A stretch of 64,000 bases of DNA from Ideonella alba (GCF_018069875.1 NZ_JAGQDF010000005.1:62001-126000), one strand, 5' to 3'. Positions 30,881 through 39,388 are shown, counted from the first letter of the stretch. Translations and numbers: made by a program. Notes: generated from the sequence alone by a model not told the origin.

Positions 30881-31723
30881 ATGGCAAGCCTGAGTGGATC
30901 GGTGGGCAAGGGCGGCGCGAACGCCGCCGCCGATGTGAAACTGGTGCAACAGAAGCTCAAGACCTTCGCTGCCATGCCTGACGGCAAGAGCTTCGATGTC
31001 AAGGTGGACGGCAAGAACACCAAGTCGCTGGAGGACGCGATCGCCGAGTTCCAGAAGCGGGTGGTGGGCATGAGCCGCGGCGACGGGCTGGTGGAGCCGG
31101 GCGGCAAGACCTGGCGGGCCTTGAACGGCCCGGTGCCGGCGCCGCCGCCGGCGCCCAAGGCGGCTGACCCGAAGAAGCTCAGCGGCGCGTCCTGGTGGCG
31201 TGCCAACCAGGCCAAGTTCCCGAACAGTGACAAGGTGGGTGACCTGGCCGGCTCGTTCCAGTCCAACGTCAAGGCCTTCCTGAAGGCGCTCGAGGCCGCG
31301 GGCGCCAGCGTGGACGTGGCGTCCACCTTGCGCAACAAGGAACGGGCCTTTCTGATGCACTACTCGTGGGAGGTGTCGCGCGGCAACGTGAAGCCCGCGA
31401 AGGTGCCGGCGAACTCGGCGCTCGACATCGTCTGGGACCACGGCGACGACAAGGCCTCGGTGCAAGGGGCCAAGGAGATGGCCGACCTGTTCAAGCTGAA
31501 GTTCAAGCCGTCGCTGACCTCTCGCCACATCGAGGGCAAGGCGATCGACATGAGCATCTCCTGGAGCGGCACGCTGAAGATCGCCGACAAGAAGGGCAAG
31601 ACGGTGGAGATCGGCTCGCCCACCAACGGCGAGTCGAACAAGGAACTGCACAAGCTGGGTGCCACCTACGGCGTGGTCAAGCACCCGACCGATCCGCCGC
31701 ACTGGTCCACCGACGGACGCTGA
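30881..31723 (+). CDS. Peptidoglycan-binding / M15-type peptidase-like protein
   Basis: The 280-residue protein has an N-terminal peptidoglycan-binding-like stretch (about residues 1-85, with AADVKLVQQKLK), a Pro/Ala linker (about 86-98) and a C-terminal domain resembling M15 D-Ala-D-Ala or L-Ala-D-Glu peptidases. Candidate zinc ligands are His and Asp in SRHIEGKAIDMS and the last His in DPPHWSTDGR, with the expected spacing. No signal peptide is visible, so export would need lysis, a phage-type route or a type VI system, or the protein works elsewhere. The only partner nearby is the lipoprotein gene upstream. Confidence 0.75.
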   Translation: MASLSGSVGKGGANAAADVKLVQQKLKTFAAMPDGKSFDVKVDGKNTKSLEDAIAEFQKRVVGMSRGDGLVEPGGKTWRALNGPVPAPPPAPKAADPKKLSGASWWRANQAKFPNSDKVGDLAGSFQSNVKAFLKALEAAGASVDVASTLRNKERAFLMHYSWEVSRGNVKPAKVPANSALDIVWDHGDDKASVQGAKEMADLFKLKFKPSLTSRHIEGKAIDMSISWSGTLKIADKKGKTVEIGSPTNGESNKELHKLGATYGVVKHPTDPPHWSTDGR

Positions 31724-31728
31724 AGCGG

Positions 31729-32643
31729 GTGCGGCGCAAGATCCCCTCCACCGCCGCGCTGGCCGCCTTCGAGGCCGCTGCGCGCCACCAGAGCTTCACC
31801 CGCGCGGCCGAGGAGCTGTCGGTCACGCAAAGCGCGGTGTGCCGGCAGATCGCCTCGCTGGAGGATTTCGTCGGCGTGCCGCTGTTTCGCCGCGGCCAGC
31901 GCGGCGTGCTGCTGACCGAGGCCGGGCGGCGCTACGCGCGCAGCGTGGCGGCGCGGCTGGATGCGGTGGAGCGCGACACGCTGGACCTGATGGCCCAGGC
32001 CGGGCAGGCCGCCGGTGGCGCGCTGGAATTGGCGGTGGTGCCCACCTTCGCCACCCAGTGGCTGCTGCCCCGGCTGGCGCGCTTCCAGGCGGCGCACCCG
32101 GGCATCACGCTGCACTTCACGCCGCGCACCCGGCCCTTCCTGTTCGACGACGAGTCACCCTTTGACGCGGCGATCCAGCCCGCCGAGTCGCCGTGGCCGG
32201 GCACGCAGGGCCTGGCCCTGCTGCCCGAGCACCTGGTGGCCGTGGCCGCGCCCGCGCTGCTGAAGGGCCGCCGCGTGCGCACGCCGGCCGAGGTGGCGGC
32301 GCTGCCGCTGCTGCAGGCCAGCACCCGGCCCGACGCCTGGCGCCAGTGGTTCGAGGCCCAGGGCCTGCAGGTGGAGCAGGCCATGGCCGGCGCGCGCATG
32401 GAGCTGTTCTCGATGCTGGCCGAGGCGGCGGCCCAGGGGCTGGGCGCAGCGCTGGTGCCACGGCTGTTGATCGAGACGGAACTGGCCTCTGGCCGCTTGC
32501 AGCAGTTGCTGCCTTTTGCGCTGGACAGCGGCCGGCGCTACCACCTGCTGTACCCGCCCCACAAGGCCGACCTGGCGCCGCTGCAGGCGCTGAGCGACTG
32601 GCTGGCACAGGAGGCCGCGGCCGCCCGGGTGTCTGCGACCTGA
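31729..32643 (+). CDS. LysR-family transcriptional regulator
   Basis: The 304-residue protein has an N-terminal winged helix-turn-helix (FEAAARHQSFTRAAEELSVT, then QSAVCRQIASLEDFVGVPLF) and a LysR substrate-binding domain starting about residue 95. The type resembles GcvA-like activators. GTG 31729 is used because the remaining upstream frame lies inside the peptidase gene; the N-terminus RRKIPSTAALAAFEAAAR is family-like. Its target is unknown; unlike many LysR genes it is not divergent from a metabolic gene. Confidence 0.9.
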   Translation: MRRKIPSTAALAAFEAAARHQSFTRAAEELSVTQSAVCRQIASLEDFVGVPLFRRGQRGVLLTEAGRRYARSVAARLDAVERDTLDLMAQAGQAAGGALELAVVPTFATQWLLPRLARFQAAHPGITLHFTPRTRPFLFDDESPFDAAIQPAESPWPGTQGLALLPEHLVAVAAPALLKGRRVRTPAEVAALPLLQASTRPDAWRQWFEAQGLQVEQAMAGARMELFSMLAEAAAQGLGAALVPRLLIETELASGRLQQLLPFALDSGRRYHLLYPPHKADLAPLQALSDWLAQEAAAARVSAT

Positions 32644-32655
32644 GGAGAGACGGAG

Positions 32656-33066
32656 ATGACCAACAGCACCCGGGGCCACTGCCTGTGCGGCGCCGTGCAA
32701 CTGCAGGCCATGCTGCCGGCGCGCTGGGTGGCCCATTGCCACTGCACGATGTGCCAGCGCGCGCACGGCGCCGGCGTGGTCACCTGGGCCGGCTTCGATG
32801 AGGCGGCGGTGCAGGTGGATGATGCGCAGGGTCAGCTGCGCTGGTATGCCTCCAGCCCCGAGGCGCGCCGCGCCCACTGCGGCCGTTGCGGCACGCCCAT
32901 GCTGTTCGCCTCCAGCCGCTGGCCCGGCGAGCTGCACCTGGCACGTGCGCTGCTGGACGAGGCGCTGACCCAGCCGCCCACGGCCCATGTGTTCCATGAC
33001 ACCCATGTCGACTGGCTGGTGCTGGGCGATACGCTGCCGCGCCATGCGGCCACCGACAGCGACTGA
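32656..33066 (+). CDS. GFA-family zinc protein
   Basis: The 136-residue protein belongs to the glutathione-dependent formaldehyde-activating (GFA) fold. Zinc-binding Cys sets are visible: CLCGAV, HCHCTMCQRAHG and HCGRCGTPM. Most members are not true formaldehyde-glutathione enzymes, so only the fold is claimed. A GGAGA-type ribosome site precedes the ATG, and the gene follows the LysR gene by 12 bases. Confidence 0.87.
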   Translation: MTNSTRGHCLCGAVQLQAMLPARWVAHCHCTMCQRAHGAGVVTWAGFDEAAVQVDDAQGQLRWYASSPEARRAHCGRCGTPMLFASSRWPGELHLARALLDEALTQPPTAHVFHDTHVDWLVLGDTLPRHAATDSD

Positions 33067-33103
33067 GCACTACACTGGCCGCTCCACCGATGGAGGTCCG
33101 ACG

Positions 33104-33478
33104 ATGAAGCCGAGGCTGGTATCCGTGCTGCTGGCTGCCCTGCTGGGTACGCTGAGCAGCGGCCCTGTCGCCGCCCAGACCGCCGAGCCCGCCTGGACCG
33201 TCGCCGGCCGCCAGGGCCTGGTGCGCCAGGTGATCGTGCCCACGGCGCTGGCCAAGGACGAAGCCGCCTACCAGCGCCAGATCGCCCAGCTGTGCGGGGC
33301 CGACGAGACCTGCTTCCTGAACTTCTACACCAACAGCACCGGCGCCGAGGTGGCGCTGCCGCTGCCCGACGCCATCGCCAACGAGGCCACCGCCACCTGG
33401 CGCCGCTCGATGAAGAACGGCGCGCGGCTGTTCACCTGGAGCTGTCGGCTGCAGGTCCCGGACCGACCCTGTTTCTGA
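33104..33478 (+). CDS. Small secreted protein, unknown function
   Basis: The 124-residue product has a Sec signal (ending GPVAAQT near residue 25). Four Cys in the mature part (QLCGADETCF, WSCRLQ, DRPCF) suggest two disulfides. No family was recognised. ATG 33104 is supported by TGGAGG 8 bases upstream. A TACACT -10 candidate lies at 33071-33076. The acetyltransferase gene follows after 11 bases. Confidence 0.65.
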   Translation: MKPRLVSVLLAALLGTLSSGPVAAQTAEPAWTVAGRQGLVRQVIVPTALAKDEAAYQRQIAQLCGADETCFLNFYTNSTGAEVALPLPDAIANEATATWRRSMKNGARLFTWSCRLQVPDRPCF

Positions 33479-33489
33479 ACGGGTGCCCG

Positions 33490-33945
33490 GTGCACATCGC
33501 CCGCCTCGCCGACCCTGCTGACCCGCGCTGGCTGGCCTTGCGCCGTGCGCTGTGGGATGACAGCCGCGTGGATGAGCACCTGGCCGAGATGGCCCAGCAG
33601 TGCGCCGACGCGGCACGCTACGCGACCTTCCTGGCCTGTGCCGAGGACGGCACGGCGCTGGGCATGGCCGAGGCGGCGCTGCGCCATGACTACGTCAACG
33701 GCACCGACAGCAGCCCGGTGCTGTTCCTGGAGGGCCTGTATGTGGCGCCTGCCGCGCGCCGCCAGGGCCTCGCACGGGCCCTGGTGGCCGCGGCGGCCGA
33801 CTGGGGCCGGGCACGCGGCTGCACCGAAATGGCCTCGGACACACCGCTGGACAACACATTGAGCCAGACGGTGCACGCCCGCCTGGGCTTCACCGAGACC
33901 GAGCGACTGGTGTGCTTCGCGATGTCGCTGAACGCGCCGGGCTGA
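33490..33945 (+). CDS. Aminoglycoside 6'-N-acetyltransferase-like GNAT protein
   Basis: The 151-residue protein reads as an AAC(6')-I type GNAT enzyme, which acetylates the 6'-amino group of aminoglycosides using acetyl-CoA. Family marks include LALRRALWDD, DYVNGTDSSPVLFLEG, the acetyl-CoA loop ARRQGLARALV, and DTPLDNTLSQTVHARLGF near the end. GTG 33490 is used; no ATG fits. It is embedded among ordinary chromosomal genes without mobile DNA, so it looks like an intrinsic gene whose normal substrate may not be a drug. It meets the convergent flavoreductase gene with no gap. Confidence 0.85.
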   Translation: MHIARLADPADPRWLALRRALWDDSRVDEHLAEMAQQCADAARYATFLACAEDGTALGMAEAALRHDYVNGTDSSPVLFLEGLYVAPAARRQGLARALVAAAADWGRARGCTEMASDTPLDNTLSQTVHARLGFTETERLVCFAMSLNAPG

Positions 33946-34977
33946 TCAGGCCTTGTCGGCCGCGCTGGTGAAGCTGTCGGCGAAGAACTGCTCGGCGGGC
34001 AGCCCGCAGCGCCCGGTGAAGTCGCGTTGCGCGGCGTCCACCATCGCCGGCAGGCCGCAGGCGTAGACCTGGTGGCCGCTCAGGTCCGGGTGGTCGGCCA
34101 TCACCGCCTGGTGGACCAGGCCGGTGCGGCCGCGCCAGTCGTCCTCAGGACGCGCCTCCGACAGCACCGGCACATAGCGCAGGCTGGGCATCTGCGCGGC
34201 CTGCGCCTCGGCCCAGTCGTGCAGGTACAGGTCACGCCGGCTGCGGCAGCCCCAGTACAGCGTGGCGGGGCGGGTGATGCCTTGCTGCTGCAGGCGCTCG
34301 ATCAGCGCCTTGATCGGCGCCAGGCCGGTGCCCGAGGCCAGCAGGATGATCGGCGACGCCGAGTCCTCGCGCAGGAAGAAGCTGCCGAAGGGGCCTTCCA
34401 TGCGCACGATGTCCTTCTCCTTCATCGTGCTGAACACCTGGTCGGTGAACAGGCCGCCGGGCAGGTGGCGCAGGTGCAGCTCGATGCTGGGCGGCGAGCC
34501 CAGGTTGTGCGGCGCGTTGGCCATCGAGTAGGCGCGGCGGCTGCCGTCACGCAGGATGAACTCGATGTACTGGCCCGCGTGGTAGCTGAAGGCCTGGTTG
34601 GCCGGCAACTGCACCCGCAGGCGCATCACATCGGGGGCGAGCCTGTCCATCGCCAGCACGCGGCCGGGCAGCTTGACCACCGGGTGCTCGCCGGCGCCGG
34701 TGACGCTGCGGGCTTCCACCACGCAGTCGGTCTGCGGCGTGGCGCAACAGGTCAGCACCAGACCTTGCTGCTCCTCGGCGGCGCTCAGCGCCTTCTCGGC
34801 ATGGGCGCCATGGATCACACGGCCTTCCAGCAGGCGCGACTTGCAGGAGCCGCAGGCGCCGTCCTTGCAGCCATAGGGCAGGCCGATGCCGGCGCGGATC
34901 GCGGCGTTCAGGATGGGCTCGTCACGCGCCACGTCGAACTGGCGCTCAGAGGGCTTCAGGGTGATGCGAAAGGTCAT
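33946..34977 (-). CDS. [2Fe-2S] flavin reductase (AscD/RfbI-like)
   Basis: This 343-residue electron-transfer protein has an N-terminal plant-type ferredoxin domain with Cys ligands in GCKDGACGSCKSRL and LTCCATP, then FAD-binding (RAYSMANAP) and NAD-binding (LASGTGLAPIKAL) domains. It matches proteins often labelled CDP-6-deoxy-glucoseen reductase. That sugar role is doubtful here because no deoxysugar genes adjoin it. It probably supplies electrons to an unknown oxygenase or reductase. Confidence 0.85.
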   Translation of the reverse strand: MTFRITLKPSERQFDVARDEPILNAAIRAGIGLPYGCKDGACGSCKSRLLEGRVIHGAHAEKALSAAEEQQGLVLTCCATPQTDCVVEARSVTGAGEHPVVKLPGRVLAMDRLAPDVMRLRVQLPANQAFSYHAGQYIEFILRDGSRRAYSMANAPHNLGSPPSIELHLRHLPGGLFTDQVFSTMKEKDIVRMEGPFGSFFLREDSASPIILLASGTGLAPIKALIERLQQQGITRPATLYWGCRSRRDLYLHDWAEAQAAQMPSLRYVPVLSEARPEDDWRGRTGLVHQAVMADHPDLSGHQVYACGLPAMVDAAQRDFTGRCGLPAEQFFADSFTSAADKA

Positions 34978-35031
34978 GATCGGCCGGGCCACTACACTGC
35001 CGCGATTGTCCCCGATGCCCCGAAAGACCTG

Positions 35032-35904
35032 ATGCCGCGCACGCTTGACCACCGCCCCTCGCTGCTGATCGTGGGCTGTGGCGATGTGGGCATGCGGGTG
35101 CTGCGCGTGCTGGGCCGGCACTGGCGAGTGCTGGCGCTGACCAGCCAGCCCGCGCGCCTGGCCGAGTTGCGTGCCGCGGGCGCGACGCCGCTGCTGGGCG
35201 ACCTCGACCAGCCCGGCAGCCTCTGGCGCCTGGCCGGCCTGGCCGACGCGGTGCTGCACCTGGCGCCGCCGCCAGGCGCCGGCACCGAGGACCCGCGCAC
35301 CCGCCACCTGCTGCAGGCCTTGTCGCGCTGCGGCCAGCGGCCGCGGGTGCTCGTCTATGGCAGCACCACCGGCGTCTATGGCGATGCCGGTGGGGCGCTG
35401 TTCGACGAAACCCGCCCCGTGGCGCCGGCCACCGACCGCGCCCGTCGCCGCGTGGCCGCCGAGCAGGCGCTGCGCGCGGCGGGCCGGCGCGGCTGGCGGG
35501 TGGTGTTGCTACGCATCCCGGGCATCCATGCGCCCGACCGCGCCGGGGGTTCAGCCATCGACCGCGTGCGCCAGGCCCGACCGCTGCTGCGCCCCGAGGA
35601 CGATGTGTTCACCAACCACATCCACGCCGATGACCTGGCGCGCGCCTGCGTGGCGGCGCTGTGGCGCGGCGGGCCGCAGCGGGCCTACCACGTGACCGAT
35701 GGCGTGGATTGCTTGATGGGCGAGTGGTACGACCAAGCGGCCGACCTGGCCGGCCTGCCGCGGCTGCCGCGCGTCACGCGCGAGGAGATGGCGCGCACCG
35801 CCTCGCCGATGAGCCTGAGCTTCATGGGCGAATCACGCCGGCTGCGCAACGAACGCATGCGCTGCGAGCTGGGGGTGGAGCCCCTGCACCAGACGCCTGT
35901 GTGA
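35032..35904 (+). CDS. NAD(P)-dependent epimerase/dehydratase-like SDR protein
   Basis: The 290-residue protein has an atypical short-chain dehydrogenase fold with dinucleotide motif IVGCGDVGMR near residue 14 and the active-site-like STTGVYGD region, resembling YeeZ-type proteins. The usual YxxxK dyad is not clear, so catalysis is uncertain. It is divergent from the flavin reductase gene, with 54 bases between starts. ATG 35032 gives the Rossmann motif at the proper distance. Confidence 0.8.
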   Translation: MPRTLDHRPSLLIVGCGDVGMRVLRVLGRHWRVLALTSQPARLAELRAAGATPLLGDLDQPGSLWRLAGLADAVLHLAPPPGAGTEDPRTRHLLQALSRCGQRPRVLVYGSTTGVYGDAGGALFDETRPVAPATDRARRRVAAEQALRAAGRRGWRVVLLRIPGIHAPDRAGGSAIDRVRQARPLLRPEDDVFTNHIHADDLARACVAALWRGGPQRAYHVTDGVDCLMGEWYDQAADLAGLPRLPRVTREEMARTASPMSLSFMGESRRLRNERMRCELGVEPLHQTPV

Positions 35905-35923
35905 GGCATCCCCAGGGCTGCGT

Positions 35924-36526
35924 TTACCAGCGCCGACGGCCCGAGAACGGCGGCTGACCGCGCCAGTAGCGGATCATCAGCCAGGCGCCCAGCATGCCGC
36001 CCAGGTGGGCGAAGTGGGCCACGCCGGTGAAGCCCATCAGGCCCTGCAGCAGCTCCAGCCCGCCGAAGACCAGCACGAAGGTGCGCTGCTTCATCGGGAT
36101 CGGCGGGAACAGCGGCATGATCGTGCGGTTCGGGAACAGCATGGCCGAGGCCAGCAGCAGGCCGTACAGACCGCCCGAGATGCCGATCGTCGGGCCCATG
36201 CTGCCCACCAGCGCCGTGATCAGCATCTGCGACAGCGCGGCCGTCAGCACCGACGCGGCGATGAACTGCAGGTAGCGGCGCTGGCCCCACAGGCGCTCGA
36301 TCTCGGCGCCGAACATGTACATGCCCAGCATGTTGAAGAACAGGTGCAGCATGTCGCCGTGCAGGAAGGCATAGGTCACCACCTGCCAGGGCATGAAGTG
36401 GCCGCTGGCCAGCGGCCACAGGCCGAACCAGCCCGTCAGCGCGTAGCCGCCCAGCAGGAACTGCAGGCAGAAGATGGCGGTGCAGGCCAGCATCAGGGCC
36501 TTGGTGACGGGAGGCAGGGGTGGCAT
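35924..36526 (-). CDS. Rhomboid-family intramembrane serine protease
   Basis: The 200-residue membrane protein has six hydrophobic segments. Rhomboid marks are the Ser of GISGGLYG in TM4, the His of HFAHLGG in TM6, and HLFFNMLGMYMFG in TM2. It cleaves membrane proteins within the bilayer; the substrate is unknown. ATG 36526 is preferred because the longer open frame would run through the tRNA gene. It begins 18 bases after tRNA-Leu and may be transcribed with it. Confidence 0.88.
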   Translation of the reverse strand: MPPLPPVTKALMLACTAIFCLQFLLGGYALTGWFGLWPLASGHFMPWQVVTYAFLHGDMLHLFFNMLGMYMFGAEIERLWGQRRYLQFIAASVLTAALSQMLITALVGSMGPTIGISGGLYGLLLASAMLFPNRTIMPLFPPIPMKQRTFVLVFGGLELLQGLMGFTGVAHFAHLGGMLGAWLMIRYWRGQPPFSGRRRW

Positions 36527-36544
36527 GGCGTCGGTGTTGCGGCG

Positions 36545-36629
36545 CTGGTGCCCATGGCCAGACTCGAACTGGCACGCCTTGCGGCGGCGGATTTTGAATC
36601 CGCTACGTCTACCGATTTCGTCACATGGG
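36545..36629 (-). tRNA. tRNA-Leu (anticodon CAA)
   Basis: Read on the minus strand, the 85-base molecule begins GCCCATG and ends CATGGGC-A-CCA, so the acceptor stem is perfect and CCA is encoded. The anticodon loop TTCAAAA sits between GCGGA and TCCGC, giving anticodon CAA. A long variable arm (GCCGCAAGGC) and a T-loop GTTCGAGTC fit class II tRNA-Leu. Confidence 0.95.
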
Positions 36630-36671
36630 CGCATCGGGCCGGGGCCGGGGCCCCGGTGCTGCGAGGGCGCG

Positions 36672-36677
36672 ATTATG
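36672..36677 (-). promoter_or_regulatory. Possible -10 box of tRNA-Leu
   Basis: CATAAT on the minus strand lies about 42 bases upstream of the tRNA 5' end, allowing a short precursor leader. No clear -35 box. The GC-rich bases between could act as a discriminator for stringent control. Confidence 0.4.
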
Positions 36678-36832
36678 GCACGGGGGGGTGCTGGCCTAGG
36701 GGGGAGTGGGCGGGCATCCGTGGGTCATCGGTTGGCAGGCGCTTGGGGCAGGGGCCCGACAGTGGGGCCACCCCTGGGCCCCGGCGCCAGGGGGGACTTC
36801 ACCCTTTGCCGCCACCTTGCAGGAGCACCGCC

Positions 36833-37831
36833 ATGACCACCCATGCCTCCCGCCGCCTGGCCCTGTGCCTGGCCGGCTTCGTCTCGGCCACCACGGCGTC
36901 CGCCGCCGATGTGTCCGACGCCCACCGCAGCATCAGCAGCGACGGCACGCCCGCCCTGGCCAGCAGCAGCACCGCCGCCCCGGCGGCCGGTTTCCGCGGG
37001 CGCCTGGCGCCCGGCCTGGCGCCCGACGCCGAGGCCGAATTCCCCGCCGAGCGCTACTCGGCCGCGGAGATGGCCGACTTCGCCGCCCGCTACCGTCCGA
37101 TGGTGGCTCCGGGCGCGCGCGGCGATGATCAGCTGGCACCCGAATCGGTGTTGGGCGCTGACCGCCGTTTTCGCGTCTACCCGTCCGAGTCCGGCTACCC
37201 CTACCGCGCGGTGGGCCTGCTGACCTTCAACCAGGGCACCGGCAGCTACACCTGCACCGGCTGGCTGATCAGTGCCGACACGGTGGCCACGGCCGGCCAC
37301 TGCGTGCACTCCGGCGGCACCGGCGGCGTGTGGTCGAACACCATGCGTTTCTATCCGGGTCGCAACGCCGCCAGCGCGCCCTATGGCTCGTGCACCGCCA
37401 AGCGCCTGAGCTCGGTGGCCGGCTGGACCAAGAACGCCGATGAGAACTACGACTACGGCTCCGTCAAGCTCAACTGCACCGTGGGCAACACCACCGGCTG
37501 GCTGGGGCGCTGGTGGACCACCGGCAGCCAGGCCAACCTGCCGATCGCGATCGTCGGCTACCCGGGCGACAAGCCCAGTGCCACGCAATGGGGCGGCGCC
37601 GGCCGGATCGCGGCGTCCGAGTCGCGCAAGACCCGCTACTTCCTGGACACCGCCGGCGGCCAGAGCGGCGCCCCGGTGATCCAGGCCGACGGCACCGGCC
37701 CGGGCGGCTGCGAGGGCGACTGCGGCATTGCCATCCATGCCTACGGCGCTGACAGCCTGGGCCGCAACAGCGCCACCCGCATCACCGAAGCCGTCAACAC
37801 CAACTTGCAGAACTGGATCAACACGCCCTGA
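36833..37831 (+). CDS. Secreted trypsin-like/V8-type serine protease
   Basis: This 332-residue protein has a signal peptide (ending TTASAAD near residue 24), a probable propeptide to about residue 115 and a chymotrypsin-fold domain. The triad shows as His in TAGHCV, Asp in ENYDYGSVKL and Ser in GGQSGAPV. Cys in CTGW/GHC and GGCEGDC could form disulfides. The type resembles glutamyl endopeptidases, but cleavage preference is not certain. AGGAG precedes the ATG, and a CCCCTGG/CCAGGGG hairpin (36771-36793) lies in the leader region. Confidence 0.88.
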   Translation: MTTHASRRLALCLAGFVSATTASAADVSDAHRSISSDGTPALASSSTAAPAAGFRGRLAPGLAPDAEAEFPAERYSAAEMADFAARYRPMVAPGARGDDQLAPESVLGADRRFRVYPSESGYPYRAVGLLTFNQGTGSYTCTGWLISADTVATAGHCVHSGGTGGVWSNTMRFYPGRNAASAPYGSCTAKRLSSVAGWTKNADENYDYGSVKLNCTVGNTTGWLGRWWTTGSQANLPIAIVGYPGDKPSATQWGGAGRIAASESRKTRYFLDTAGGQSGAPVIQADGTGPGGCEGDCGIAIHAYGADSLGRNSATRITEAVNTNLQNWINTP

Positions 37832-37870
37832 CAAGCGACCCCCGGCGGGCGAGGTGCTCAGGGGCGACGT

Positions 37871-37876
37871 GATAAT
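37871..37876 (+). promoter_or_regulatory. -10 box of cysM
   Basis: GATAAT, preceded by T, lies 29 bases before the cysM start and would give a leader of about 23 bases. No strong -35 element was found. Confidence 0.5.
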
Positions 37877-37905
37877 CGGCCACCGTCGCGCCTGATCGCC
37901 CCGCC

Positions 37906-38811
37906 ATGCCCACCTACCTGACCCTGGAAGACGCCATCGGCCGCACGCCGCTGGTGCGCCTGCAGCGCCTGCCCGGCGCCGAGATCGCCGCGCGCGGCAA
38001 TGTCATCCTGGGCAAGCTCGAGGGCAACAACCCGGCCGGCTCGGTCAAGGACCGGCCGGCGATCAACATGATCCGCCAGGCCGAGGCGCGCGGCGAGATC
38101 CGCCCCGGCGACACGCTGATCGAAGCCACCTCGGGCAACACCGGCATCGCATTGGCGATGGCCGCGGCGATCAAGGGCTACCGCATGGTGCTGATCATGC
38201 CGGAGGACCTGTCGATCGAACGCGCCCAGACGATGAAGGCCTTCGGCGCCGAGCTGATCCTGACGCCCAAGTCCGGCGGCATGGAGCTGGCCCGCGACCT
38301 GGCCGAGCAGATGCAGCAGGCCGGCAAGGGCCGCATGCTCGACCAGTTCGCCAACGCCGACAACCCGGCGGTGCACTACGACACCACCGGCCCCGAGATC
38401 TGGGCCGACACCGACGGCCAGATCACCCACTTCGTCAGCGCGATGGGCACCACCGGCACGATCACCGGCGTCTCGCGCTTCCTGAAAGAGAAGAACCCGG
38501 CGGTGCGCATCGTGGGTGCACAGCCGTCCGAAGGGTCGCGCATCCCCGGCATCCGCAAGTGGCCCGAGGCCTACCTGCCGAAGATCTACGACCCGACCGC
38601 GGTGGACGAGCTGGTCTACGTCAGCCAGTCCGATGCCGAGGACATGGCGCGCCGCCTGGCCGCGGAAGAGGGCCTGTTCGCGGGCATTTCGGCGGCGGGC
38701 GCCTGCTGGGTGGCGCTGCAGCTGGCGCGCACGCTGGAGAACGCGACCATCGTCTTCATCGTCTGCGACCGTGGCGACCGCTACCTCTCGACCGGCGTGT
38801 TTCCCGCATGA
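37906..38811 (+). CDS. cysM: Cysteine synthase B
   Basis: This 301-residue PLP enzyme makes cysteine (or S-sulfocysteine from thiosulfate) from O-acetylserine. The PLP Lys is in NPAGSVKDRPA, the substrate loop is TSGNTGIA, and the phosphate-binding loop is GTTGTITG. The motif set and the end (DRGDRYLSTGVFPA) match CysM rather than CysK. The stop overlaps the NUDIX gene by 4 bases, and tusA lies nearby, so sulfur handling is clustered here. Confidence 0.94.
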   Translation: MPTYLTLEDAIGRTPLVRLQRLPGAEIAARGNVILGKLEGNNPAGSVKDRPAINMIRQAEARGEIRPGDTLIEATSGNTGIALAMAAAIKGYRMVLIMPEDLSIERAQTMKAFGAELILTPKSGGMELARDLAEQMQQAGKGRMLDQFANADNPAVHYDTTGPEIWADTDGQITHFVSAMGTTGTITGVSRFLKEKNPAVRIVGAQPSEGSRIPGIRKWPEAYLPKIYDPTAVDELVYVSQSDAEDMARRLAAEEGLFAGISAAGACWVALQLARTLENATIVFIVCDRGDRYLSTGVFPA

Positions 38812-39353
38812 GCGAGCCCTGGCGCTTCTGCCCGCAGTGCGCCGCGCCGCTGGCGCTGCGCCTGGCCGACGAGGACGGCGGACCGAAGGAGCGCCTGCGC
38901 TGCACCGCCTGCGACTTCACGCACTGGAACAACCCCACGCCGGTGCTCGCGGCGGTGGTGGAATGCACCGACCGCGACGGCCGCATCCTGCTGGCGCGCA
39001 ACGCCGCCTGGAGCGGGCGCATGTTCGCGCTGATCACCGGCTTCATGGAGGCGGGTGAAAGCGCCGAGGAAGGCATTGCCCGCGAGGTGGCGGAAGAGAC
39101 CGCGCTGACGGTGGACCGCGTCGAGCTGATCGGCGTCTGGGACTTCCAGCGCATGAACCAGGTGATCATCGCCTTTCATGTGCAGGCGCACGGCGATATC
39201 CGGCTGTCGCCCGAATTGGCCGAGTACAAGCTGTTCGCACCCCAGGACGTGGTCTGCTGGCCGGCCGGCACCGGCCATGCGATGGCCCAGTGGCTGCGCG
39301 GGCGGGGCCTCGAGCCGCGCTATTTCCAGCCCGGCGAACAGCCGGCGCGTTGA
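38808..39353 (+). CDS. NUDIX hydrolase with zinc ribbon
   Basis: The 181-residue protein has an N-terminal zinc ribbon (CPQCAAP and CTACDFTHWNNP) and a NUDIX domain with box GFMEAGESAEEGIAREVAEETAL, in which the usual last Gly is Ala. This layout resembles the NudC-type C-terminal half, so dinucleotide or NAD-like pyrophosphates are possible substrates. ATG 38808 overlaps the cysM stop as ATGA. Confidence 0.87.
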   Translation: MSEPWRFCPQCAAPLALRLADEDGGPKERLRCTACDFTHWNNPTPVLAAVVECTDRDGRILLARNAAWSGRMFALITGFMEAGESAEEGIAREVAEETALTVDRVELIGVWDFQRMNQVIIAFHVQAHGDIRLSPELAEYKLFAPQDVVCWPAGTGHAMAQWLRGRGLEPRYFQPGEQPAR

Positions 39354-39357
39354 GGCC

Positions 39358-39363
39358 TAGAAT
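39358..39363 (+). promoter_or_regulatory. -10 box of tusA
   Basis: TAGAAT lies 25 bases before the tusA ATG at 39389; the predicted start site leaves about 19 bases of leader that include AGGAG. The -10 overlaps the end of the NUDIX gene by none. Confidence 0.5.
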
Positions 39364-39388
39364 CGGCGCTACAGGAGTGACACCCGCC

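Noticed and set aside
36771-36793. CCCCTGG/CCAGGGG stem as a terminator before the secreted protease
   Set aside because: Long 9-base GC-rich loop and no T-run; in this GC content such stems are common.
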